Shown: positions 44,602 through 55,600 of the stretch, piece by piece
Position numbering within the stretch: the first letter of the stretch is position 1
Layout: every line of letters begins with the position of its first letter
Source of the DNA: Arthrinium phaeospermum
Taxonomy: Eukaryota > Ascomycota > Sordariomycetes > Amphisphaeriales > Apiosporaceae
Length of the DNA stretch: 64,000 bases
Direction: 5' to 3'
Assembly: GCA_006503535.1 (NCBI GenBank)
Contig: QYRS01000011.1
Coordinates: 1,116,001 to 1,180,000, forward strand
Notes under the pieces: generated by a model
Told to the model about the DNA's origin: nothing
What the model saw: the letters and a program-made list of their open reading frames with translations, nothing else
Database searches by the model: none
Program-made: the position numbers and the translations under genes

Positions 44602-47600
44602 ATGCCTGTCAAAAAGTTTGTTCCTCGGCAGAGGAAGCACAAAGTCCTAGCACGCCAAAAGTCGTCTTCTGATGCCCAGGTCGAAGACTCAAACCAGCTG
44701 GAGTTGACAAAAGACTCCAGACAGGAATTGGATGACAGGAAAGAGCAGCTCCGGAAGGAGCTGCAGGGCGAAGGGCCCAAGATCAGCGGCAAGAAGGCCA
44801 AGCGTTTAGAGAAGTACATCGAGACCAAGATCCGGAAAGATGAAAATCGTGCTTTGCTCGCCAAACTGGCCGAGAACAAAATCGACACCAGTCTATTTTC
44901 AAGCAGTCGCAATCTGGGCCAGAAGAATGAGACGAAGAAGCAGCTTCTGCAGCGTGCGTTGAGAGAACACGCTGCTGGCATTGCCGACCACGGCGATGAG
45001 CTCTTTGAAGAGCGCCCAATTGCGCCCGAGAGCGATGCAGGAGTTCCACCGCCCAAACACACACCGGCAGCTCCCAGTCAGGATGAGGCGCAAACAAGCG
45101 AACCGAAAGCTCCAGAAGCCATCATAGCCCAGCCGGCTGCTGGATCTGGTCTGAAGCGTCCTCTTGACGTAGACGATGACGGCCGGCCAGTTATCCAGAA
45201 GCGCCAAAAGCGAGGTGGCGTAAAGTCCAAGGTCAGCCTTGCTGCATCGAAAATCGCCCACCCTGAACCAGTCGCCCCTTCAAAGCCAGACTCAGACTCG
45301 GACTCAGATTCTGAATCTGACGAGGATGAGTGGAAGGGCTTCAGCTCCGAGGGTGAGCCAGATGGCGAAGACGGCATGGACGAGGATTCAAGCAGTGAAG
45401 ATGACGAGGAAACCGAATCTTCCGACGACGAAGATGAAGACGACGAGGATAGCGATGAGGGCGAGGAGCCAGATACGACACAGAGGTCTTCTGCATTCAA
45501 AGCCTGGGCGCACCAGCAACGGAATGAGGCAATGGGGTATACGCCAGTAGAGTCAACTGCGATGCTTCTTGATATACAACGACCGGCAAACTTTGAGCCC
45601 CGTCCACTGGAGCAAGATCCGTTACCCCTTGAACTTCAGCCCACAACAAATGTTGAACGAAAGGCATTTGCCGTCCCGGTCACCCGGCAGGCCGAGATCC
45701 AAGAAGCGAGGTTGAAGTTGCCAGTCGTAGCCGAGGAACAGAAGATCATGGAAGCTATTCACAACAACAATGTCGTTGTCATTTGCGGAGCTACAGGTTC
45801 CGGAAAGACTACACAGGTGCCTCAGTTCCTCTTCGAGGCAGGTTACGGCTCCCCCGATTCGCCTACTCCCGGCTTGATCGGTGTCACACAGCCAAGGAAG
45901 GTTGCGGCTGTGAGTATGTCAAAGCGAGTGAGCCAAGAGCTGGGCAACCACTCCAACAAAGTGGCGTATCAGATCCGATTTGAGGGCACCGCAGATGACA
46001 AAACGGCTGTGAAGTTCATGACCGACGGTGTTCTACTTCGAGAAGTGTCCAACGATATTTCTCTGAAGAAGTACTCGGCAGTCATCATCGACGAGGCGCA
46101 TGAGAGAAGTGTCAATACAGACATCCTGATCGGAATGCTAAGTCGTGTTGTAAAGTTGCGAGAGGAGATGGCGGCAGAAGACAAGAGTGTCAGGCCGCTA
46201 AAACTTATCATCATGTCTGCAACTCTACGCATAGATGATCTGACGAAGAACCCGGTGTTATTCCCATCACCTCCACCCGTACTTGACGTAGAAGGGCGGC
46301 AATTCCCGGTGACGATACATTTCGCCCGCCAGACGCGCCACGACTACGTGGAGGAAGCATACAAGAAGATCCTTAGGGGGCACCGCAAGTTGCCCCCAGG
46401 GGGCTTCCTTGTCTTCTTGACTGGCCATGATGAGATTTCACGCCTGAGCAAGATGCTGAAGTCTTCATCATCCGGGCTGAACTCTGCAGCGTACCCAAAG
46501 GTTCGCATTTCGGCCAATGATGCGCCACTGGAAGTGGAGGACATCGAGTTTGGTGACACGAACGACACTACTCAGGATGATTACGCTGAAGTCGAGTTAG
46601 TTGACGGCGATGACGAAGAAAACGAAGAGGACGATACAGAATTCGATATTCCGGATGAGCAGGGTGGTACTGGGCCTCTGAAGATGCATGTCTTACCACT
46701 TTACTCGCTTCTTCCAACAAAGGAACAGATGAAGGTATTTGATCCGCCACCGGAAGGGTCAAGACAAATCATCCTGGCCACAAACGTGGCAGAGACAAGT
46801 TTGACTATCCCAGGCATTCAATACGTCTTCGACTGTGGCCGGTCAAAAGAGCGACGCTTTGACAAGGATAATGGTGTTCAAAGCTATGAGATTAGCTGGG
46901 TTAGCAAGGCAAGTGCAAACCAAAGATCTGGACGTGCTGGAAGAACAGGCCCGGGACATTGTTATCGACTTTACTCATCAGCGGTCTACGAAAGAGACTT
47001 CAGGGAATTCGCAGACCCAGAACTTCTGAGAATGCCAATTGAGGGCGTGGTTCTTCAGCTGAAAGCAATGAGGCTGCAGCATGTTGTCAACTTCCCCTTC
47101 CCCACGCCACCTGAGCGGCAAAGCCTCGCGAAGGCTGAGAAGCTCCTGAAGTACCTCTCCGCTGTTACTCCGGAGGGCCAGGCAACTGAAATTGGATCCA
47201 CGATGGCACGTTTCCCGCTGCCGCCCCGGTTTGCCCGAATTCTGCTTGTCGGGCACCTTCACGATTGTATGCCTTACACGATTGCTCTGGTCGCTGGGCT
47301 CTCGGTAGCGGACATTTTCATACCCGAGACTCAGGCAATACCAGCCCTGGCCGAGCGAGAAGAGGGGGCATACCGAACAAACGACGACGTGATAGCTGAA
47401 ACCGAGCAGGCGCAGATACGAAAACGGTACAATGAGGTCCACCGGAATTTCCGGTCACTCGACGACACATCGGACGCAATCAAGTTGCTCCAAGCGGTCG
47501 GAGAGTTCGCCCACGATCCCACAGAGCAGTGGTGTGAAGACCACTTCGCAAGGTTTAAAGGCTTGAGCGAGTCTCAGAAGCTGCGCCGGCAAATAACAAA

Positions 47601-48204
47601 TCTTCTGCAGAAAGATATACCGGCTTTTGCCAATCTCACTTTCCAAGAGAAACTGGATCGGCCTAGCGCAAAGCAAATCGCTGCCCTCAAGCAGATGGTG
47701 GCGGCTGGCTTCATTGACCAAGTCGCGATTCGTGGTGATCTAGCACCTGTGCCCCCAGAGCTGCAAAGAAGACCGGGACGTGCCATTGATGTACCTTACA
47801 TCCCTCTACATCCTCTCGACACCCAGGACGATGCCGACAAGCTGGTCTACATACACCCCGCATCATCTCTCGCGCATCGTAGTACGCAAGAACTTCCAGA
47901 GTATATCGTGTACTCGCATCTTCAACGGCAAGCACCATCTGTTGATGGGATGAAGAGGCCCAAGACTAGAATGCTGGCGTTGACGAATGTTACGGGCGCG
48001 CAGCTTGCAGCCCTAGCTAAGGGTACCCCTCTTATCACGTACGGCAAGCCCATCAAAGAGATCAAGACCAACGACCCGTTAGTGAGGGAGATATGGGCCG
48101 TCCCGTATTTGAGGGCTGAGGCGGCCGGCGGCCAAGGGTGGCCTCTACCGGTCAAGAAGATCACGCAGAGGAAGGTCCCTGGAAAGGGTTGGGTAGCCGT
48201 GTAG
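44602..48204 (+). CDS. ECM16: DEAH-box ATP-dependent RNA helicase DHR1/Ecm16 (DHX37)
   Basis: A nucleolar helicase that removes U3 snoRNA from pre-18S rRNA in small-subunit biogenesis. A single exon gives 1200 residues, the usual length. The basic N-terminus (MPVKKFVPRQRKHK) fits a nucleolar protein. An acidic Asp/Glu/Ser tract (about 230-295) precedes the core. Helicase motifs are GATGSGKTTQ (396-405, Walker A), TQPRKVAA (Ia), DEAH at 497-500, SATLR (III), TNVAETSLTIP (V) and QRSGRAGRTGPG (VI). The HA2 and OB-fold domains follow. An acidic insertion (ELVDGDDEENEEDDTEFD) interrupts the second RecA domain, as is common in this subfamily. Together with PWP2 it is one of two processome-related genes in the window. 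Confidence 0.95.
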   Translation: MPVKKFVPRQRKHKVLARQKSSSDAQVEDSNQLELTKDSRQELDDRKEQLRKELQGEGPKISGKKAKRLEKYIETKIRKDENRALLAKLAENKIDTSLFSSSRNLGQKNETKKQLLQRALREHAAGIADHGDELFEERPIAPESDAGVPPPKHTPAAPSQDEAQTSEPKAPEAIIAQPAAGSGLKRPLDVDDDGRPVIQKRQKRGGVKSKVSLAASKIAHPEPVAPSKPDSDSDSDSESDEDEWKGFSSEGEPDGEDGMDEDSSSEDDEETESSDDEDEDDEDSDEGEEPDTTQRSSAFKAWAHQQRNEAMGYTPVESTAMLLDIQRPANFEPRPLEQDPLPLELQPTTNVERKAFAVPVTRQAEIQEARLKLPVVAEEQKIMEAIHNNNVVVICGATGSGKTTQVPQFLFEAGYGSPDSPTPGLIGVTQPRKVAAVSMSKRVSQELGNHSNKVAYQIRFEGTADDKTAVKFMTDGVLLREVSNDISLKKYSAVIIDEAHERSVNTDILIGMLSRVVKLREEMAAEDKSVRPLKLIIMSATLRIDDLTKNPVLFPSPPPVLDVEGRQFPVTIHFARQTRHDYVEEAYKKILRGHRKLPPGGFLVFLTGHDEISRLSKMLKSSSSGLNSAAYPKVRISANDAPLEVEDIEFGDTNDTTQDDYAEVELVDGDDEENEEDDTEFDIPDEQGGTGPLKMHVLPLYSLLPTKEQMKVFDPPPEGSRQIILATNVAETSLTIPGIQYVFDCGRSKERRFDKDNGVQSYEISWVSKASANQRSGRAGRTGPGHCYRLYSSAVYERDFREFADPELLRMPIEGVVLQLKAMRLQHVVNFPFPTPPERQSLAKAEKLLKYLSAVTPEGQATEIGSTMARFPLPPRFARILLVGHLHDCMPYTIALVAGLSVADIFIPETQAIPALAEREEGAYRTNDDVIAETEQAQIRKRYNEVHRNFRSLDDTSDAIKLLQAVGEFAHDPTEQWCEDHFARFKGLSESQKLRRQITNLLQKDIPAFANLTFQEKLDRPSAKQIAALKQMVAAGFIDQVAIRGDLAPVPPELQRRPGRAIDVPYIPLHPLDTQDDADKLVYIHPASSLAHRSTQELPEYIVYSHLQRQAPSVDGMKRPKTRMLALTNVTGAQLAALAKGTPLITYGKPIKEIKTNDPLVREIWAVPYLRAEAAGGQGWPLPVKKITQRKVPGKGWVAV

Positions 48205-48781
48205 ATTTATGAATAGTCTGGAGAGTTTACATTGCATATTATGGGTAGAAACACTGTCGCCATCTTTATGTCTGTAATGTTGATTTCCTGACTCAGGCCT
48301 CGTCTCGGAAGTACACTGTGCCCCCTAAATCCAACCATGTAGTACTAGCTGATTACTTTCCACGAAGACTGTCGTATAAGGTGCTGCCACAGCTGTTAAT
48401 CCTATTAACATATTTATCCACTGGGTAACAAACATTATATAGTGCATAGAATAAGCTGCGACTTTAACGTGTAATAATCAATCTTAATTGACATATGTCT
48501 AAGCATCTAGCCCGTGTATATACGGTCTGGGGTATCAAATCCTTCTTGTCCTCGCAAACCAGTAACGCCAATAAAGATGCAATTACCTGCTCTACTTATT
48601 CCCACCATGCACGCCCAGCAGCAGAGACGGTCTTAGAAGGTGTTGGGGTAGTCGGTTGATTCTCCTTGCCACCATCAGGCCCCGTCTTCTTCTTTTTCTT
48701 TACCCTCCGGCGGGTACCTTGGTCAACCGAGCTGGGCTCCTCGTCACCTCTTAGCATAGACTGGCCAGCCGACTTGCCTTT
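48205..48781. other. Convergent intergenic region ECM16 / MED6
   Basis: 577 bases between two 3' ends, AT-rich, holding motif cluster F (48393-48430). No gene. Confidence 0.5.
48393..48430. repeat. TTATCC...GGGTAA motif cluster F
   Basis: TTAATCCTATTAACA is followed by TTTATCCACTGGGTAACA; the latter is palindrome-like (TTATCC-A-CTGGGTAA) and matches clusters B and D. Confidence 0.45.
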
Positions 48782-49802
48782 CTATGATGCAGTCGGCGTG
48801 AAACCAGTCTTGCTCTTCTTGCGCCTCGGCTTGGAGATACCGCCCGTGGGCGTCTTGGGGGTCTTGTCGCCCGACTTGCCGTCTTTGCCGGGCTTGTCGC
48901 CGGGCGCGGAGGCAGGGCTCTTGTTGATGCCGTCGGCGGCGGCGGGGATGGTGAGAGGGTTCAGCACGGGGGGCTGGAGCTTCTCTTTACGGCCCGTTGA
49001 GGACAGGTGGAAGTCGCCGGGCTTGCCCGTGATGGGGTTCTCGTCCATGTACTCCCCGCCGAAGCGCATGTGGATGGCCCAGGTCTGGTCGGCCAGCTGC
49101 GGCGCCAGGGTCGTTGACTGGCTAGACTTCTTCGTTTCGGTTTGGCCCTTGCTTGTCTGGCTCTCGGGCATCGGGGTCGCCTCCTTGGACGCCAAGGTCT
49201 GCGGCTCGCGGGTTTGGGTGACGGCGGGTGGTAGGCGGTACTCGTGGCCGGTGGCAGGGGACCAGGTGGTCGCCTCGTCGGCCGCAGGGAAGCATTTGCT
49301 CAAATAGGAGGATATCGTCGTCTGTAGACTGTTAGTATACCACAGGTAGATGTAGACTAGGGCGTATATTTACCATGCGAAAGGTCAGGATGTCGGCCAG
49401 GGTAGGCGCCATGATAATGTTGTCTCCCACAACATAGTAGGTCGCATGAATCTCTACTGTATCCTCCTGATCGGAGTTCTTGCGGCGTGTCTGTTTTCGA
49501 ATAACCCAGACACCAGTGCCGTAGCCGGGCCCCGTGACGGCAGGCTGCTCGGCGACCATGAATTCCAGTCCTGACATGGTCTTGAGCCGACCTTCCAACG
49601 CCTCACGAGACTCGACATACTGGACCATGGTGGGATTGAACTGGGCCTGCTGGAATAAGACGGCATTGTTGCACGTCTTGTCGTAGAAGGGGGAGCTGGC
49701 AAAGTACCACAACACGGTGTTGGAGTGGATGCCGCCCATCTGCATGACCAGGTTCGAGTCTCTCCATTGGATCTCGTCCAGCGCAAGACCGTTGAGCGAC
49801 AT
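48782..49802 (-). CDS. MED6: Mediator subunit 6 (MED6)
   Basis: A head-module subunit of Mediator, bridging activators and RNA polymerase II. Two exons (49802-49374, 49321-48782) give 322 residues. The MED6 signature is clear: LALDEIQWRDSNLV, NTVLWYFASSPFYDKTCNN, the MSGLEFMVAEQ block, and ATYYVVGDNIIMAPTLADIL running into TTISSYLSKCF across the 52-nt intron. The C-terminal half is low-complexity (Pro, Ser, Lys) and ends in a basic RRKKSKTG patch, usual for filamentous fungi. The frame is open upstream of the ATG at 49802 but offers no earlier ATG. Head-to-head with the MMTAG2-like gene. Confidence 0.94.
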
Positions 49803-50298
49803 CGCGAAGCGGTTGATGGCGCACCGCCGTTCGTCGAGTAAAATAGATCGGGTTTTGTTCGGGGGGTATGCCAATGCCCGTTGGAACCCGTGTTCTGGGG
49901 AAGCCTGGAGGTGGCAGAAATGCAGATCTAGAAGCTCTGCTGGAAGCTGTCGGGTCTGGAATTCGATAGGCCAAATTCGGTACCTACATGCTCCCAACCT
50001 TAGGTGACGTGGGGTTGCCTTTGTTTAGCGCATGTATTGAACCTTGCAAACATACCTGCACGCCCTGTCTGGAAAGCTAGTGCTCTAAAGTTCCTGCCCC
50101 ACAGCGTCCATTCGTCCTGAACATGGAGAAGTCAACGAGGCTCAATCTAAAGATCAACACATTATCCAGACCACATCTACATCAAGTAATCAACATAAGC
50201 ATTGCGCGACCACGTTGAACATCTCACTACGGAACCATCATTATCAAACAGCAGTTTCGAGGCGACCATCAATAGAAACACAAACGCGAACCGCGGCA
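49803..50298. promoter_or_regulatory. Bidirectional promoter MED6 / MMTAG2-like
   Basis: 496 bases between two divergent start codons. No other feature seen. Confidence 0.5.
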
Positions 50299-51093
50299 AT
50301 GGATCTCGTTTCGAGTATCCGCAAGTCAGGATCCCGCGGTGGTGTTAATTTCAGCTGGGACGAAGTCGCGAGCTCATCGCACCGCGAGAACTACCTAGGG
50401 CACAGTCTGAAAGCCCCAGTCGGTCGATGGCAAAAAGGAAAAGACTTGAACTGGTATGCCAAGAACGACGCGACCGGAGCTCCCACCGACGAGACCGAGG
50501 AGGAAAGGGCAGAACGGGAACGCCGCGAGGAGATCAAGAGAGTCAAGGAAGCGGAAGAAGATGCCATTGCAAAGGCTCTGGGCCTACCGCCACCCGTGCG
50601 CAACCAGAGTGGTGCCAATTCTGTCGAGGTGAGCAAGCCTCGTCTGGGACCCGAGGAGGAGAAGGCGGCGACGCCAGCGGACAGTGCTGCGGAACCCCGT
50701 TCGTCACACAGACGACATAGGGATCCAGAAAGACATCATCGGAGGAGACACAGGAGCCGCAGCCGAAGCCGGGAAAGAAATCACGACCGGCAACGCCACA
50801 GATCCCCAAGGGCGCGAGGAGGGCGCTCATCCGATGAACGCAATAGACACGAGGATGGCGATTACAAGAGAACATCAGACCGGGACGCTGACCGCGAGCG
50901 AGACGGGCATCGTTCAAGGGGCAGAAGACATGACGACGATCGCTCCAGTCATAGACGTGGAAGAGACCATGGGCGTGACAGGTCGTCCAGCCCCAAGGCT
51001 CCCTCGAGGCATGGCGAAGCTAGGAGGAGGCCTAGGTCTCGCAGCCCACGGCAACGGCGACAGAGCAGAAGTCCTGCTTACCATGAGCGGTAA
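50299..51093 (+). CDS. MMTAG2-like (multiple myeloma tumor-associated protein 2) nuclear protein
   Basis: A single-exon frame of 264 residues. Its first 80 residues match the short domain that defines this eukaryotic family: RGGVNFSWDEV, RENYLGHSLKAPVGRWQKGK and DLNWYAKN. A charged linker of ERERREEIKRVKEAEEDAI type follows, with KALGLPP, and then a long Arg/Ser/His/Asp-rich tail (RSRSRSRERNHDRQRHRS) resembling those of SR-type splicing proteins. The family's role is unknown; association with RNA processing is an inference from the tail. The ATG at 50299 is used because the 28 upstream open codons contain no ATG. The stop follows a GGTAAGC, which could also be read as a splice donor. Confidence 0.85.
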   Translation: MDLVSSIRKSGSRGGVNFSWDEVASSSHRENYLGHSLKAPVGRWQKGKDLNWYAKNDATGAPTDETEEERAERERREEIKRVKEAEEDAIAKALGLPPPVRNQSGANSVEVSKPRLGPEEEKAATPADSAAEPRSSHRRHRDPERHHRRRHRSRSRSRERNHDRQRHRSPRARGGRSSDERNRHEDGDYKRTSDRDADRERDGHRSRGRRHDDDRSSHRRGRDHGRDRSSSPKAPSRHGEARRRPRSRSPRQRRQSRSPAYHER

Positions 51094-52676
51094 GCTGTAC
51101 ATATACATCTAGTTGCCACCAGTTTTGAGGGAACGGTGTCAATGAGTTCAGACTGTCCCACACTTATGCGAAATTATTTCAGGCTCATAAGCATACAACT
51201 AGAGAACTTGATTTCTCAGGTATAAAAGCGCCCAACCTGTGTTCCCCCCTTATATTAATAAAAGGGAGGGGAAAAGGAGTCAAAAGGCAGAAGAAGAAAT
51301 GATACCCGAATTTTACATGATAGCACACCTCCTGTTTAAGTAAGACTTGAGAATGAGAAGATGGGCTTGTTAGAACGGCAAAACCTCTTCGGATTCCTTA
51401 GAACAGTGAATGAAAGTAGGAACACTGAAAGCCGAATAACATAGACAACAAAGAATTGAGTGGCCATGGCCAACGGCTGTAACAGTACCACAGACCTTCT
51501 TGTGCCGGTGGGGAAACAGGGGCGTATCAGACAATATATTGCATCCCCCCAACATGAAGAAGAGGAACAATGGTCTTAGGCTAGGCCAAATGGTATGCGG
51601 AGATACGTGTAATAGATAACAGACTGGAGGATGCTTACAGAGGCTAAGGGGCCTGCTCTGTTATGGATTCAGAACCATTTTTGGCCAGAACTTAGGGTAG
51701 ACTTACAAAGAAGACGTCGAAGTGGGTGTGTTACCTTGGCGGAATCTATCCCTTGTGTCATGTGCTGCAGCTCGAAGTAAACCCATGCTGGTATCGCACC
51801 TTGCTCAAGAGTTGGCAACTGGCTCGTGAACGGGACCTTGGTGAACACACTGAGTCCTCGTCAATCTGATAAACAATCCATACCCACAACATCTGCGCAA
51901 CACCTTTGGTGGACGGTTCTTAGGTTATGGAGTTGTTGCAAGAAAAGCAAGTACCGGGTAGGCCATACACATTGGATCGAACTGTACCTCAGACCCGGAG
52001 TTAGTGGGGTTTGAGGGCTGTCGTACTGCCTTAGCCTCCTGGGCTGGAACTTAAGCCCCTCCTACGAACCTGGGCAGAACCCTGTAAGCTGGGGTGGTTT
52101 GGGAAGCCAATTGGCTGCTCTGGGTGTGTCAACATCAGCAGTGCCTGCCTGCAGGAGGCAAAGTTGAGCTGATGATGCATCCATCGTCAGGTACACCAGC
52201 AACTGTACACACGCCTGATTATCTGGTGGCTTTGTTGACCAAAAACACCCTCTTGTTTTCCGTGTCGTTTCCTCGGGAGATCTCTCATTCTTGTAGACTA
52301 GAATCCATACACCAGGACTTAGCGACATGTGAGAGCACCTCAGTTTTGAGCATTATTCTTTTACACCACTGCCGTCTGCGCCAGTACTTAAAGGATTGAT
52401 TGTCGGCTAGTCGCCTGCCCGTCTGTCTTACACACACATCGCTTCCGCCTTCCGTGTCTCAGCCTTTCGTCGACCCGAACTCACCCTGCTGCTATCCGCT
52501 CTGCCATGATATAAGCGACGACCTCATTTCTTGTGAGCCCGTCCTGCTTACCTTCGCCGACATCAGGTCAGCAACCGATCCGAGCCGTATCCCCACACCG
52601 ACTTCACCGACTTCGCTACAAGTACAGCTTTAATCGCGATAGCCCGAGTGTCTCGATCGGACTTCGGCAACCTATT
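51094..52676. other. 1.6-kb intergenic region
   Basis: Between two plus-strand genes. A CT-rich leader runs from about 52400 to the ATG. No gene, RNA or repeat recognised. Confidence 0.45.
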
Positions 52677-55600
52677 ATGGATTATGGGAGGCTGCGGGCA
52701 GCTGCCCTTAACCATGGCGAGGACGAAGAGGCCGTCACAGTCGATACCCGCGCCCTGATTGACAAGGTCCTCGCCCGCTACTCGGGAGAATGGACAACAC
52801 TACGAGAACTTGTCCAGAACGCTGCCGATGCACAAGCAACAACCGTCAAAGTCAAGTGGGAGACCCTGCCCTCCACCTCTGTACCTTTGCCGTCCACACC
52901 AGACCGATCCGAGCTACTAAAACATGTAATACAACACCATACACTGCGGCGCCTAGTCGTCTCCAATGATGGGCAGCCCTTCACCAAGACGGACTGGGGA
53001 AGGTTGAAGAGGATCGCAGAAGGCAACCCGGACGAGACCAAGATCGGCGCTTTTGGTGTCGGCTTCTACAGTGTCTTTGCCGACTGCGAGGATCCCTTCG
53101 TCAGCTCAGGAAGCGAGGCTATGGCGTTCTACTGGAAAGGGAATGCCCTTTTTACACGGAAGCTTCTGTTGTCGGACGAGCAGAAGAGCAACGATACTGC
53201 CTTTGTGCTGGACTATAGAAACACGACCACGCCTCTTCCTAACTTGCTGTCGGTCAGTCAGTTTCTGGCCACCAGTCTGACCTTCGTTTCTCTGCAAAAG
53301 ATCGAGTTCTGGATCGATGATTACGAAATTATGTCTCTCCGCAAGATGACCAGTCCCAGCGCATCAGTGGCTCTTTCGCGCGACGTTGATCCTACGACAA
53401 AGGATCGCTTGATGAAAATCAACCAAGTCGACCGTTCCAGTGCTCAAATTGACGCATCGTATATGAGTGCGATTGGCTGGAAGCCCCAGGTGGCGACTGC
53501 GAAGACAAACGAAGCTTATGGCATGAGTAGCTCTGAGATGCCGTCGCTCAGGAGTTTCTTTTCCAGATTGACCTCAAACACGGCTATTTCGTCAAAAGCA
53601 TCAAAGGCTGCGAAGGAAGAGAAGGCGGTCCAGGAGGCTATTTCTGAAGACATCACAGCCATCTCGACCTCTACCATTTTTTTGAAGGTGACCACGGCAG
53701 CTATCAAGACGTCCGTGACGTCAGGCTTCTCGGCAGAGCTCGAGCGTGCTACCAAGAAGCCACCCCCTAAAGTTGCCAAACTTGCCATTCTGACGTCTTC
53801 GTACGATGAAACGGCAGCCTCGGAAAGTACGAGAGGCTCGGGGGCCGTATCTAAGGCCACCGATGTGTTTGCATCCGTGCTTCCAAGCAAGAAGCCTGGC
53901 GGCCGTATCTTCATTGGCTTTCCTACAACTCAGACGACTGGTGCCGGCATGCACATTTCTGCTCCGTCCGTGATACCTACTGTTGAGCGTGAAGCCATCG
54001 ATCTCAATGCGCGCTGGGTTCGGAGCTGGAACATTGAAATGCTACGCGCTGCGGGTATCATGACGCGACTTGCATTTGCCCATGAAATGGAAGAACTCGA
54101 ACGAAAGTTGCAGCGCATGGTGGAAACGCCAGGAGGCAAAATCGGCCCCAAAGAAGTTGCTCGGTACATGCCAGAAGCCTTGCATATCCTGAATTCGTTC
54201 ACATTTGGTGATTCGACTCCAAGCGGGCAAGTTTCGCAAATCATCGAAGAGGCTTTCTGGACCTGCTATAAGAAGCCTTACATCGAGATCTACAGCACTC
54301 GAGGTGTACGCCTGACGACACAAGTGCGCATTGGCTCAGAAGAACTCAGCAAATTTGTCGGTGGCATCCCGGTAGTTCCACCCGAGCTGAAAGATCTCGG
54401 ATTTGTCAAGAAAGTAACAGACTTTGATTTGCTATCTCGTATCACGGTCGATGATGTGCGGCGCGAGCTATCTGAGTATCCGATGAACAGAGACCAGCTT
54501 ATTGCCTTCATACAATGGGCCTGCAAGACAGCCGTCCAAGGCGAGCTGGACCCAGCAGACAAGGACCGCTTGTTTGACGCAGCCATTGCGACTGTAAGTC
54601 AGGATGGCAGTGATCAAGGAGGCATTATCACATTGGGCGCTATCAGGAACTATCTTAGCCCCAATAAGATACCGGCTGGGCTTCCAATACCCCCGACGAC
54701 GATCCCGTTTGAGTTCACCAGCAAATGCAATTCTAATGAGCTGCAAGCGCTGGGTTGGGAATCTCTCGAGATCGTCCCTTGGCTCCGGTTCTTGCTAGAG
54801 AGTGGATCTAGCAGACCGGATAACCTCAACCTCACCAAATCGGCGCCGTTCTCAGTGCATATTCTCACAGTCTTGTCGAAGAGTTGGGATAATCTCAGTC
54901 AAGGCTCCAGGCTCACCGTGGTTTCTTTGCTTCAAGCTCATACGGTTATGCCAACCAAGGTTGGGATGAAGAAGCCAACTGACTCCTATTTCCCATCCGT
55001 TAAGCTCTTCGATGACTTGGCCACCATTCAGGGTTGCCACGGGCTGAAAGACAAATTCCTGAATGCCCTTGGCGTACGGAAGACCGTTGATCTCGACACC
55101 ATCTTCAAACGCCTCTTAGACCCATCTACCGATGAAGGTTCCGGGCAGCCGAAATGGAGCCACGTCGAACTGATCAAGTATCTTGCGTCGGTGCAGGCAG
55201 ACATCCCTAACAATGATCTGAAGAAGCTCAGGGAATCCCGAATATGCCCTGCTGAAGCGGGACCCTCTGGGCTGGAGTCGAGTAAGGGAACTACGCAGCT
55301 CTACAGAGTTTCCGAATTGTTCGAGCCCAAGGCAGCTCTTCGGTCTCTCAATGTCAGGGTTCTCCAATGGCCTGGCTCTAATGCTGGCTACCGCCCGGGC
55401 TCTGTGGAGGGTAGATTCCTGACGGCTCTGGGATTGCGACCGCATCCCTCTGTGCCGGAGCTTGTGGAGATGATGTCGTCGTCCGACCAAACCCTACGCG
55501 AGAATTCTATGGATTACTACATTACATCTCATGTCAGCAATGGTTATCACACCTTTGACATCTCATCTACTCCCAAGGCTTTTCTTCCTTTGGAAGGAAA

